In this document: positions 1 through 6,209 of the stretch, one piece after another
How positions within the stretch are numbered: the first letter of the stretch is position 1
Layout of the letters: each line of letters starts with the position of its first letter
Source: a virus
Length of the DNA: 38,019 nt
IMG/VR virus record: IMGVR_UViG_3300029989_000084
Span: 1 to 38,019 of that record
Strand: one strand, 5' to 3'
Notes under the pieces: generated by a model
Database searches by the model: none
The model's input: the letters and a program-made list of their open reading frames with translations, nothing else
Told to the model about the DNA's origin: nothing
Made by a program: the position numbers and the translations under genes

Positions 1-81
1 CAGTAAAGCGTAACAAATTTTTCCAACTAACTAATGATACCCGATAAGAAATTGTTGGGTATTGTTGTTTTAATAAGCATT

Positions 82-339
82 ATGGAAGACTTATGGTACT
101 ACAGCGACTCCGAAGAGTTAGTGGTATTTGTACTAGACTATAAAGTGGAAGATTGCTTGGTTCCTATAGTGGGGAGTGAAAAGAGAACCTCTCTACCAAT
201 CAAGGAGGGAAACGTTGCTGATGTTCCCCTAGAGAGATGGGAGAGTATTGATGGACGAAGGTACCCCGAAGACCGATGCGCCCGTGCTAGTCTGACAGGA
301 CGAATTGTAGAGGTGTATGAGAAACTACCTACGGTGTAA
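82..339 (+). CDS. Small paralogous accessory protein 1
   Basis: Hypothetical protein of about 85 residues with no recognised function. The start at 82 is preferred because the reading then opens with MEDLWYY, matching the E-x-L-x-Y-Y opening of its relatives at 614, 12242 and 12473. An in-frame ATG at 34 would add 16 mostly hydrophobic residues. The C terminus (CARAS...EVYEKLPT) resembles the ends of the next genes and a degenerate A-[TS]-x-x-E-x-x-x-Y-x-K-L motif that I recall from many small Bacteroidota phage proteins. It is the first gene of a tightly packed + strand cluster; 17 bases separate it from the next start. That it is a gene is fairly secure; its job is unknown. Confidence 0.7.
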   Translation: MEDLWYYSDSEELVVFVLDYKVEDCLVPIVGSEKRTSLPIKEGNVADVPLERWESIDGRRYPEDRCARASLTGRIVEVYEKLPTV

Positions 340-356
340 CAGATAAAACATTCGCT

Positions 357-617
357 ATGATACAAACTTGGCACTTTAGAGATTCACAGTTCTATGTTAT
401 TTTCCAAGCCGAGGTAACCTCTGACTCTAAACTACAAGCGATTGCAGGTAGCATTATGGGGTGTCTCCGTGAAGACGTCCCAATGTCGGGAATAATAAAT
501 GTGCCCAGTGAGGACTTCCAGTACAATAATTGGATTAGCTTTGAACGGAGTAAATGCACACTGGTACATCCGGGCTCAATGGTCTGGGGTAAGTATGAAA
601 CACTAATAACTATATGA
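357..617 (+). CDS. Small paralogous accessory protein 2
   Basis: Hypothetical protein of 86 residues. It opens with a beta-rich stretch (FRDSQFYVIFQA) that lines up with LLYYRGK...VLFQY of the next gene and ends SKCTLVHPGS...KYETLITI, like the tail of gene 1. No catalytic motif, signal peptide or membrane segment is visible. Its stop overlaps the start of the next gene as ATGA, so the two are probably translationally coupled. I infer it belongs to a locally duplicated, rapidly diverging family. Function unknown. Confidence 0.75.
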   Translation: MIQTWHFRDSQFYVIFQAEVTSDSKLQAIAGSIMGCLREDVPMSGIINVPSEDFQYNNWISFERSKCTLVHPGSMVWGKYETLITI

Positions 618-901
618 CAGCGGAACAGATAAAAACAGTGGCAGAGGGTTCCCTACTATACTATCGAGGAAAAGTGTTTAGTGTGGCGGTGCTATTTCAG
701 TATAACTCGCAGAGTTGGGCTGATGAATCTATGATTAGGGCGATAGAAGGCAGTGTGTACCAACTTATAGATGAAAAACTTCCTCAAAATGCAGAGTCAT
801 GGGAGCTCTACGAAGACCAAGACCCTTACATACCTATTGATAACGTGGTAGTAGCATCCGCTTGGGATGAGTTACTTTATCAACAATTAAAGACAGTATG
901 A
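614..901 (+). CDS. Small paralogous accessory protein 3
   Basis: Hypothetical protein of 95 residues, acidic (many D and E). Residues 10-30 (AEGSLLYYRGK...AVLFQY) resemble the openings of the genes at 12242 and 12473 (AEGEVVCYYGG and YAEGELLLYD). The C terminus (VVVASAWDELLYQQLKT) fits the shared A-S-x-x-E-x-x-x-Y-x-x-L ending. It overlaps both neighbours by four bases (ATGA), indicating a single translational unit. No known domain is recognised; a role in modifying the host or blocking its defences is only a guess from position. Confidence 0.78.
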   Translation: MTAEQIKTVAEGSLLYYRGKVFSVAVLFQYNSQSWADESMIRAIEGSVYQLIDEKLPQNAESWELYEDQDPYIPIDNVVVASAWDELLYQQLKTV

Positions 902-1158
902 CTAAGGAAGATTTGGGAAAAATCCCTTTCGGACAGTTGCTCCGTTGGTCTCTTGGAAATGAGGTGTGGTTGTTTCAGTATTCTCAGTTTGATGGCGACG
1001 CCGTGTATGGGGAGCCAGGGGGTATTTGGCACAATGAACATCCTAAAAAAACTGGCCTCTGGGAGAGGAATGAAAACTATCACTGGTTCAGCCTCGCTGA
1101 GGTTACATTACCTAACGTTGGGGAGTCAACCATCTATATAGAATTAAATACGATATGA
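898..1158 (+). CDS. Small paralogous accessory protein 4
   Basis: Hypothetical protein of 86 residues, rich in aromatic residues (W, Y, F). The N-terminal LLRW...EVWLFQYSQF corresponds to the VLFQY region of its neighbours, and the ending SLAEVTLP...IYIELNTI is a degraded form of the same C-terminal motif. It overlaps the previous and next genes by four bases (ATGA). It is the fourth member of the tandem series; nothing in it points to an enzyme. Confidence 0.75.
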   Translation: MTKEDLGKIPFGQLLRWSLGNEVWLFQYSQFDGDAVYGEPGGIWHNEHPKKTGLWERNENYHWFSLAEVTLPNVGESTIYIELNTI

Positions 1159-1433
1159 GAAAAATAAACAATATTTGCGGTTGGCTAGATCATTTCTTTT
1201 GGCTAATTGGTGTTGCGGTGTGTGGACTTTTGCAGTTCCGAAGGGACTACTTCACAGAATCAGTAACGTTTTTAGTCATTCATCTGACCTACAGAGGAGG
1301 AATGCTGAAAAGTTCTCGAAAAATTCCCCTAAAAAGAAGAATAAGAACCAGTATAGAAATAATCATAGGAGTTGTAACTTGTTTCCTAATAGTGGGAGTA
1401 CCAGTATGGTTTCTAATAAAACTAATCAGATAA
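1155..1433 (+). CDS. Predicted two-pass membrane protein
   Basis: Protein of 92 residues with hydrophobic segments at about residues 12-27 (FFWLIGVAVCGLL) and 70-89 (IIIGVVTCFLIVGV), separated by a basic stretch (RRIRTS). This predicts an inner-membrane protein with two spans. Start and stop overlap the neighbouring genes (ATGA before, TAATG after), so it is part of the same operon. No family recognised. Phages often carry small membrane proteins that alter the host envelope, but nothing here shows which. Confidence 0.72.
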   Translation: MRKINNICGWLDHFFWLIGVAVCGLLQFRRDYFTESVTFLVIHLTYRGGMLKSSRKIPLKRRIRTSIEIIIGVVTCFLIVGVPVWFLIKLIR

Positions 1434-1738
1434 TGAAAGAATCAACTAAACAGGTTACTTTTCACACAATGATGTGGACAGTGATATTATGTGTAGGAGT
1501 AACCATTTTCTTTTCCTCTGCCAAAGAACCTCAAAAGGTTACCGCAGTAGTGACCGTTCCAAGAAAACCGGCAAGTACATTAGTGCAATGTTTCCATGAA
1601 AGTGTCGGCAGTGGTGTTGCGGGAGATATGACCAATTTCATAAGAGAGAATATCCCCAAAGGGTATCAAGTAAAGGCTATCACGGTAACAGCTTCAAATA
1701 GTTGCTGTGAGGGTATTGTAGTTATGGAGAAATACTAA
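1433..1738 (+). CDS. Predicted single-pass membrane protein, unknown function
   Basis: The reading frame stays open far upstream (to about 1175), but the start at 1433 is chosen because it overlaps the preceding stop as TAATG and avoids a long overlap. The 101-residue product has one hydrophobic segment (about residues 13-30, MMWTVILCVGVTIFF) followed by a soluble domain with three cysteines (one CC pair) and a C terminus EGIVVMEKY. It looks like a membrane-anchored protein with the domain outside the cytoplasm. No known family. Confidence 0.7.
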   Translation: MKESTKQVTFHTMMWTVILCVGVTIFFSSAKEPQKVTAVVTVPRKPASTLVQCFHESVGSGVAGDMTNFIRENIPKGYQVKAITVTASNSCCEGIVVMEKY

Positions 1739-1748
1739 AAACAATTAT

Positions 1749-2492
1749 ATGGAGAATTTAAAAATTTTGCAGCAATGTACAGTTGCAAACAACGTAGTAA
1801 AATTACCAGAGGGTCAACTTGACCGAAAGTTGTACCAAGAAGTTGCCAAAGCCCTTGAACTTATTGGAGGTAAATGGAAAGGGGGAAAAGTAATGGGTTT
1901 TGTATTCACTACTGACCCAACAGAGTCGCTTGGGCAAATTTCAGGAGGAGAAAAACGTAATCTGAAGAAAGAGTATCAGTTCTTTGGTACACAACCAGAG
2001 TTAGCCGATTACATTATCGACCTAGCAGGTATCTCCCCAAAACATTCTATCCTTGAACCAGAAGCCGGGCAAGGAGCCCTTATTGAAGCGGTTAGCCGGT
2101 CACTCGACAGTCACAAGATAGTTGATTACTTTGAGCTTATGCCTACTAATCAGACGATACTTGACCAGAAAGATTTGTGTGCTAAGTTCGTTGCGGGTGA
2201 CTTCCTTGAATATGAGGGACAGTATAAGTGGGACAGGATCATTGCAAATCCTCCTTTCTCGAAAAACCAAGACATCGACCATATACGAAAGATGTTCGAT
2301 GTGTGTAAAGAGAGAGGAAGAATTGTCACTGTAGCTTCTACTCACTGGAAGACTTGTGACAACAAAAAGGAAAAAGAGTTCAGAGAATGGTTGCTTGACA
2401 TCAACGCTTGGGTAACAGAAGTTCCCGCAGGAGTGTTTAAAAAATCCGGGACAATGGTAGAAACTTGTATTATTGTAATAAATAAAATGTAG
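1749..2492 (+). CDS. Orphan DNA adenine-type methyltransferase
   Basis: A 247-residue SAM-dependent methyltransferase. Residues 103-109 (EPEAGQG) form motif I, the AdoMet-binding loop, and residues 167-170 (NPPF) form motif IV, the catalytic loop of N6-adenine and related amino-methyltransferases. About 80 residues precede the catalytic domain and may help DNA contact. The order motif I then motif IV is that of gamma-like classes. No restriction endonuclease lies next to it, so it is an orphan enzyme of the kind phages use to protect their DNA from host restriction. A protein or RNA target cannot be excluded. The recognition site cannot be read from sequence. Confidence 0.88.
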   Translation: MENLKILQQCTVANNVVKLPEGQLDRKLYQEVAKALELIGGKWKGGKVMGFVFTTDPTESLGQISGGEKRNLKKEYQFFGTQPELADYIIDLAGISPKHSILEPEAGQGALIEAVSRSLDSHKIVDYFELMPTNQTILDQKDLCAKFVAGDFLEYEGQYKWDRIIANPPFSKNQDIDHIRKMFDVCKERGRIVTVASTHWKTCDNKKEKEFREWLLDINAWVTEVPAGVFKKSGTMVETCIIVINKM

Positions 2493-2496
2493 TGAT

Positions 2497-3402
2497 ATGA
2501 AAAAACGGTTTAAAGATGGTCATTTCGAACACCTAGCAGAACGGTGTGAAAGTAAAAATGAAGCATTCAGTTCATTCGAGGAGTTTGAAGAGTGGTTCTA
2601 CAGATTCCATTCGCATGTATTGGTAACTGAGTGGATGTGGAGGAGAAACTCCGCAGAACCTTACGTAATGGTAAACGTGGTTGGGGTGTTTGACAACTTG
2701 AATTTAATGAGCTTACGAATAATAGGCCTTATAAATTCCGTTGCTGAGGGTAAAAGTATCGAGATCGGTTCGGAGTATACTGATGGAGAACTTTGTATAA
2801 GTATGCCAAATGGTAGACGAGTACAGTGTGAGTTTGTTCCATTCAATAGAGTGGATGAGTACAACGTACATGAAGGGTGGAAGTTTGAAATTCCTCCGTT
2901 TACTGAAATAGGAATGGTACCACAAGAAATTTCGGTAGAGGACATATCTAAAATTATCGCTGATGTGGAGGCGGAGGAACCGTACGAAGTGATACCGCTT
3001 ACTCCAGAAGTGCAGAAGAGGTACCGATATGATTGTGATTCGTACTTCAAGTATCTGGAGGATGAGCGTCCTACAGGTAGAGTAGTAATGACGTTCGAGG
3101 AAAAATATGGCTATTATGCACGTCTTTCGGGGAGTGGTAATGAACTACGAAGAAAAGTTGTGCGACCTAAAATTCTTATCCCTAGTCCACCAGAGTTTGT
3201 ATGGATGGGTGGTAAAACCGCGTTACGGTTGGTAGACTCCAATGAGTATTACAGAGACGCGGGAATGTGGTCAGTTGGTTTCGAACAAAGAGGAACAGAA
3301 TTTTATTCTGTGTGCAAACAGATGGAGCAACTAAATGGAAAACTACTTACTCCTTGCACAGAGGATGAGTACAAAGAAGACAACAAAGGATACACAGAGT
3401 AA
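2497..3402 (+). CDS. Conserved-looking hypothetical protein
   Basis: Soluble 301-residue protein with no recognised catalytic motif. Residues 1-60 are rich in E, F and W; the middle is beta-rich with an acidic stretch; the last 110 residues contain NELRRK, a PSPPEF...MGGKT segment and the ending LLTPCTEDEYKEDNKGY. That ending resembles, from recall, hypothetical proteins in Bacteroides-type phages. It starts four bases after the methyltransferase stop, so they are co-transcribed. It could be a two-domain protein, with the break near residue 170 (PLTPEVQKRY). Function unknown. Confidence 0.75.
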   Translation: MKKRFKDGHFEHLAERCESKNEAFSSFEEFEEWFYRFHSHVLVTEWMWRRNSAEPYVMVNVVGVFDNLNLMSLRIIGLINSVAEGKSIEIGSEYTDGELCISMPNGRRVQCEFVPFNRVDEYNVHEGWKFEIPPFTEIGMVPQEISVEDISKIIADVEAEEPYEVIPLTPEVQKRYRYDCDSYFKYLEDERPTGRVVMTFEEKYGYYARLSGSGNELRRKVVRPKILIPSPPEFVWMGGKTALRLVDSNEYYRDAGMWSVGFEQRGTEFYSVCKQMEQLNGKLLTPCTEDEYKEDNKGYTE

Positions 3403-3439
3403 GTTCTGGGAGGACTATATAAAACCCAATTAGAAGTAT

Positions 3440-3946
3440 ATGAATTTTGGAGAAGCAATAACCGCGTTGAAACTCGGTAAAATGGTAGCCCGAAGTACTT
3501 GGGCAAATGAAACTTTTGTATTTATGCAAATCCCATCAGAGATAGGAGTGTTGCACGTAGTACCAAAGATGCAATCGTTACCAGACAGTGTAAAGGATGA
3601 GTTCACAAGGAGACTCCTTGAAAATAAAACCTCACAGACAATCCAGTATAAGGACCAACTTGCTAAAGTGTCCAACGAGAATACTGTTGTTGGTTGGAGT
3701 GCGGGTTCTGAAGATATTTTGGCGGAGGACTGGTGTGACTATAACAAAGGAATTCTTTCCTCAGTTCGGTCAGGTATGTACGGAGAATTACCTACTTTGA
3801 GCGTAGGAGAATTTGCAATCGCTCCAATGAGTAACCGACCAGGAGAAGACACCTTGTGGATAGAGAAAACCTCCGAAGAAGGTACGCAGGTATCTGTCAA
3901 GAGATTTGAAGAGTTCCTTAGTGACTTCTTTGACGAGGTAATGTAG
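3440..3946 (+). CDS. tad2: DUF2829 / Tad2-like anti-Thoeris protein with C-terminal extension
   Basis: Residues 1-105 match the DUF2829 family as I know it: MNFGEAITALKLGKMVAR...W at the start, a middle VVPKMQSLP...SVKDEF segment, and the closing W-x(6)-D-I-LAEDW. This is the family of Tad2, a phage protein that sequesters the signalling nucleotide made by Thoeris defence; some Tad2 proteins also bind other cyclic nucleotides. Tad2 proteins are usually about 90-100 residues, whereas this one is 168: about 60 residues follow the LAEDW box, containing LWIEKTSEEG and ending in an acidic FEEFLSDFFDEVM helix. That tail resembles, from recall, small stand-alone phage proteins, so this may be a fusion. 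Family membership is strong; ligand binding is inferred. Confidence 0.83.
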   Translation: MNFGEAITALKLGKMVARSTWANETFVFMQIPSEIGVLHVVPKMQSLPDSVKDEFTRRLLENKTSQTIQYKDQLAKVSNENTVVGWSAGSEDILAEDWCDYNKGILSSVRSGMYGELPTLSVGEFAIAPMSNRPGEDTLWIEKTSEEGTQVSVKRFEEFLSDFFDEVM

Positions 3947-3973
3947 TAATTTTAAACACAAAAAATCATTTAT

Positions 3974-4435
3974 ATGTTAGAAGATGAAATAAAAATCGCC
4001 ATTGAGAAAAACTTATCCGCGGAGGTAGGTAAAACTCTAAAAGTAGTACTAGAGAAAGCTGAAAAGGATGCTGAACAAGTAGGGCAACTGAGTAAACAAG
4101 TAGAAGCCTTGAAAAATACTCTATTAGAGAGCCAAGCAGAGCTGCGCAAACACGAACAGCTAGACTTACGCATGAAAAGCGTAGAAGATGCCGAGAAGAA
4201 AAACACGCAGGATGCTCTGAAGATAAAAACAGACACTCTTGAATACCAACTCGAAACAGAGAAAGACAAAACTAAGTTTGTCACTGGTGTAGCAATGGGA
4301 CTCGTACGTAATACTGAATTTCGGAGAAGTCTGTTTGATAATGCAGTAGACTTTAATGCGGCAGTGGATCAGTATGGTAATCATATACCGATAACAAGGA
4401 CACAGAACTCTACCGAGACTAACACTACGGAGTAA
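3974..4435 (+). CDS. Coiled-coil hypothetical protein
   Basis: A 153-residue, highly charged protein. Residues 1-25 (EIKIAIEKNLSAEVG) are followed by a long coiled coil to about residue 100 with regular leucines, then GVAMGLVRNTEFRRSLFD and a polar, threonine-rich tail. The sequence GLVRNTE[FY]RRSxFD after a coiled coil is, from recall, a recurring signature of an uncharacterised Bacteroidota phage family. It begins 28 bases after the Tad2-like gene. Oligomerisation is likely; the partner is unknown. Confidence 0.82.
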   Translation: MLEDEIKIAIEKNLSAEVGKTLKVVLEKAEKDAEQVGQLSKQVEALKNTLLESQAELRKHEQLDLRMKSVEDAEKKNTQDALKIKTDTLEYQLETEKDKTKFVTGVAMGLVRNTEFRRSLFDNAVDFNAAVDQYGNHIPITRTQNSTETNTTE

Positions 4436-4515
4436 TGAATGATAATTCGCAAGGAGATTGTAACGTTCTTACTCGTAATAAGGTAAAGAGTCTAATAAAA
4501 ATTCTCAATAACTAG
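4435..4515 (+). CDS. Possible 26-residue peptide
   Basis: A short frame whose ATG overlaps the preceding stop as TAATG, the same coupling seen elsewhere in this cluster. It encodes 26 polar residues with a basic middle (TRNKVKSLIK). Only its position and overlap support it; no homologue is recalled and chance occurrence is quite possible. Confidence 0.3.
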   Translation: MNDNSQGDCNVLTRNKVKSLIKILNN

Positions 4516-4552
4516 AATCTTCTCACTGGTATAGATAAAGTGGTAGTATATT

Positions 4553-4759
4553 ATGTCAGGATTACAAATGAAATACTTTGTACTTAAACCCAGTGGGAAC
4601 GATAAGTACGCAGAGGCGTCACGAAAAGCTATGAGAGCTTACGCTATGACAATTCAAAATGAAAACCCAGAACTCGCAGAGGACTTACGCAAGTGGTCTG
4701 ATAAGGAAATGGAGAAAACGGAGTCGTATAAGAAGTCTGCTGCTAAACTAGCACGGTAA
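4553..4759 (+). CDS. Conserved small phage protein
   Basis: A 68-residue soluble, helical protein beginning MSGLQMKYFVLKPSG and continuing ASRKAMRAYA...NENPELAEDLRKW. The KYFVLKP-x-G-ND-x-YA-x-ASR...AYA...ENPELA pattern recurs, from recall, in small proteins of many unrelated tailed phages, always without a known function. It is the last gene before the terminator at 4774, so it closes the first transcription unit. Confidence 0.85.
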   Translation: MSGLQMKYFVLKPSGNDKYAEASRKAMRAYAMTIQNENPELAEDLRKWSDKEMEKTESYKKSAAKLAR

Positions 4760-4773
4760 GTTGTATATAAAAA

Positions 4774-4804
4774 CCTCTATCAGGAAACTGGTAGGGGTAT
4801 TTTT
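4774..4804 (+). terminator. Strong intrinsic terminator
   Basis: A ten-base-pair stem (4774-4783 with 4788-4797, two G-U wobbles) closes a GAAA tetraloop and is followed directly by TATTTTT. It starts 14 bases after the stop of the gene ending at 4759. This is a textbook rho-independent terminator and marks the boundary between the first gene cluster and the 1.6 kb non-coding region. Confidence 0.9.
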
Positions 4805-4899
4805 GTGCCAAAAAAGCTCTATAACTAGGGGTAACCTATAAATTCTATTTTAAAACCACGTAAAAAAGCATCCAAAGAGAGTCTGTGTGTAGAAAAACT

Positions 4900-4915
4900 C
4901 TTTTTCGCGGGAAAG
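4900..4915. repeat. 16-base dyad-like repeat, copy 1
   Basis: CTTTTTCGCGGGAAAG occurs here and again, identical, at 5765-5780; a looser version (ACTTTTCGGCGGAAGT) is at 5879-5894. The element is itself an imperfect palindrome (six of eight positions pair), as expected for a protein-binding site. Confidence 0.7.
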
Positions 4916-5016
4916 TCCCAGTATAACAAGAACTATATAATAGTAGAGTAAGTAATAGAATGACCAATTACCCATGGTAACTAGTAGAATTTGGGGGTAA
5001 ATAGACGGTTATGTGT

Positions 5017-5030
5017 CTACACAGAGAGTA
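5017..5030 (+). repeat. 14-base repeat, copy 1
   Basis: CTACACAGAGAGTA here recurs identically at 5374-5387. Related partial copies (CTACGGAGAGTA near 5284, CTACACAGAG at 5821) show a degenerate family spread over the non-coding region. Confidence 0.65.
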
Positions 5031-5320
5031 AATGATTGAATGAGACTCCTAGAAGTAACCGTAAAAGAAATCGGGTTCGCGGAGTAAGTGTGTATGATAG
5101 TAAGTATATAAGTATAGTATAACAATGAATAGTAGTACAAGTGGGAGTTCTTATGTACGTGTAACTATACTGATGGGTAAGCGGGACGTGTAGCAGGAAT
5201 AGAAAAATAAATTAGAGCATAGCTGCGTAGGGAGTAAATGGCTGATTAGAGTAATTTGCAGCTAAAAAGTGCTAGTTAGGTGTCTACGGAGAGTAATTAG
5301 CTAGTTAGAGTGCTACGTGT

Positions 5321-5332
5321 AGCTAATTAGCT
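5321..5332. repeat. Perfect 12-base palindrome
   Basis: AGCTAATTAGCT is fully self-complementary. It lies in a part of the non-coding region where shorter pieces of the same word (TAATTAGCTAG at 5294, TTAGCTAC at 5370) are scattered. Possible binding site for a dimeric protein. Confidence 0.5.
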
Positions 5333-5373
5333 GTGTGCAGAGGGTAATTTTGTGGGAATTTTATTCTAGTTAG

Positions 5374-5387
5374 CTACACAGAGAGTA
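5374..5387 (+). repeat. 14-base repeat, copy 2
   Basis: Second exact copy of CTACACAGAGAGTA (first at 5017-5030), same orientation, 357 bases downstream. Confidence 0.65.
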
Positions 5388-5410
5388 TCACTAGAGATAA
5401 AACAAGTGAG

Positions 5411-5429
5411 ATAGTAATGCTATTACTAT
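5411..5429. repeat. Perfect 8-base inverted repeat with 3-base spacer
   Basis: ATAGTAAT, spacer GCT, ATTACTAT. The two arms are exactly complementary, giving either an operator-like dyad or a small hairpin. There is no T-run after it, so it is not a terminator. Confidence 0.55.
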
Positions 5430-5511
5430 GTACTTATGCCTATTAGAATACTATATCATGGGTAACAAACTAGTAACTGGCGAAATTTTCCATTCTTAGG
5501 CAGTTTCTCCG

Positions 5512-5648
5512 TGACAAAAAGATAGCTGTGTGGGGAAAATACGCTACTGGTAGCTTTTTTGTGACAAAATGATATTCAAATTTGAAGAAAAGAGGATTTA
5601 GTACGGAAATTTCCCGAGAAAGTACAAAACACAACTATCATTTTGTCA
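5512..5648. repeat. Three-copy 13-base element (possible iterons)
   Basis: TGACAAAATGATA occurs at 5562-5574, with a one-mismatch direct copy exactly 50 bases upstream (5512-5524) and an exact inverted copy at 5636-5648. The perfect palindrome TTCAAATTTGAA (5575-5586) abuts the middle copy. Repeated, oriented elements at fixed spacing next to dyads resemble binding arrays for a replication initiator or a repressor. Function is inferred. Confidence 0.65.
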
Positions 5649-5694
5649 ATTGGATAATAGTGGTGTAACTGCATGTGTAATTCTAACTAGAAAC

Positions 5695-5713
5695 TAGCGT
5701 AGCTAGATAGAAA
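5695..5713 (+). repeat. 19-base repeat, copy 1
   Basis: TAGCGTAGCTAGATAGAAA here pairs with a copy at 5988-6006 that differs at one base. Both are direct and followed by AT-rich sequence with a GCAT or ACAT word. Confidence 0.6.
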
Positions 5714-5764
5714 GTAATTGCATGCGTGTGCGTAGCAACTACCCGTAGGAGAAGTCTAAATAAC

Positions 5765-5780
5765 CTTTTTCGCGGGAAAG
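5765..5780. repeat. 16-base dyad-like repeat, copy 2
   Basis: Exact second copy of the element at 4900-4915, 865 bases downstream in the same orientation. Confidence 0.7.
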
Positions 5781-5987
5781 AATACTTTCTTATATACTAT
5801 AGGAGAGTAAGAGTAAATAACTACACAGAGTTTTCTCCAATTAGAAGTTCTCTGCGTAGGAAATTTTCTGGAAAGAAAACTTTTCGGCGGAAGTATTTTT
5901 ATTCTTATTAGAGTATAGTATGTAGTATGTAGTACATGAGGGGAAAGAAGTAATGAGAGATTTATTTTATTAGAACGGTACTACGCG

Positions 5988-6006
5988 TAGCGTAGCTAGA
6001 CAGAAA
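5988..6006 (+). repeat. 19-base repeat, copy 2
   Basis: Near-identical copy (18 of 19) of the repeat at 5695-5713. It lies just upstream of a change in base composition from AT-rich to G-rich. Confidence 0.6.
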
Positions 6007-6153
6007 TAACCACATGAAAAATCGGAGCTCAGCAGTTAGGCCCCCCATTAAATGAAGATTGCGTGTGGTGTAGCGACGGGTAGTTGATTTAGGTCGCAAG
6101 TAGGATTATGAAAGTCTGGGTACATTGTGTTAATAAAATTAGGGGGTAAACAT

Positions 6154-6209
6154 GTGGACGGTGGTGGGTGTGTTCGGTACGGTGGTAGTGGTGGAGGTTG
6201 GTGGTGGTA
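6154..6209 (+). other. G-rich tract, possible two-tier G-quadruplexes
   Basis: About a dozen GG or GGG runs separated by one to six bases occur on the + strand, with almost no C. The strand bias is unlike the rest of the region. Such sequence can form two-layer G-quadruplexes in single-stranded DNA or RNA. The short reading frame through it (28 codons) shows no sign of being a gene. Confidence 0.5.

Noticed and set aside
3-47. Possible C-terminal codons of a gene entering from the left edge
   Set aside because: Frame 3 is open to a TAA at 45-47, but 14 codons are not enough to support a gene.
138-374. Minus-strand frame over the first gene, and similar minus-strand frames elsewhere
   Set aside because: All lie opposite well-supported + strand genes and give low-complexity S/L/F-rich products with no recognisable domain.
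3365-3433. 22-codon frame overlapping the end of the gene before the Tad2-like gene
   Set aside because: It fills the gap neatly and has a plausible polar product, but the length is too small to separate from chance.
4798-4805. TATTTTTG as a promoter -7 element
   Set aside because: It is the T-run of the terminator at 4774-4804 and no gene follows for 1.6 kb.
5726-5911. Open frame of about 60 codons within the non-coding region
   Set aside because: Composition is dominated by R, Y, F and S from the repeats, it runs across two repeat copies and has no promoter or coupled neighbour. Codon use differs from real genes in the window.
6041-6130. Possible tRNA or tmRNA in the non-coding region
   Set aside because: No T-arm consensus (GGTTCRA), no cloverleaf pairing and no CCA-like end could be found on either strand.
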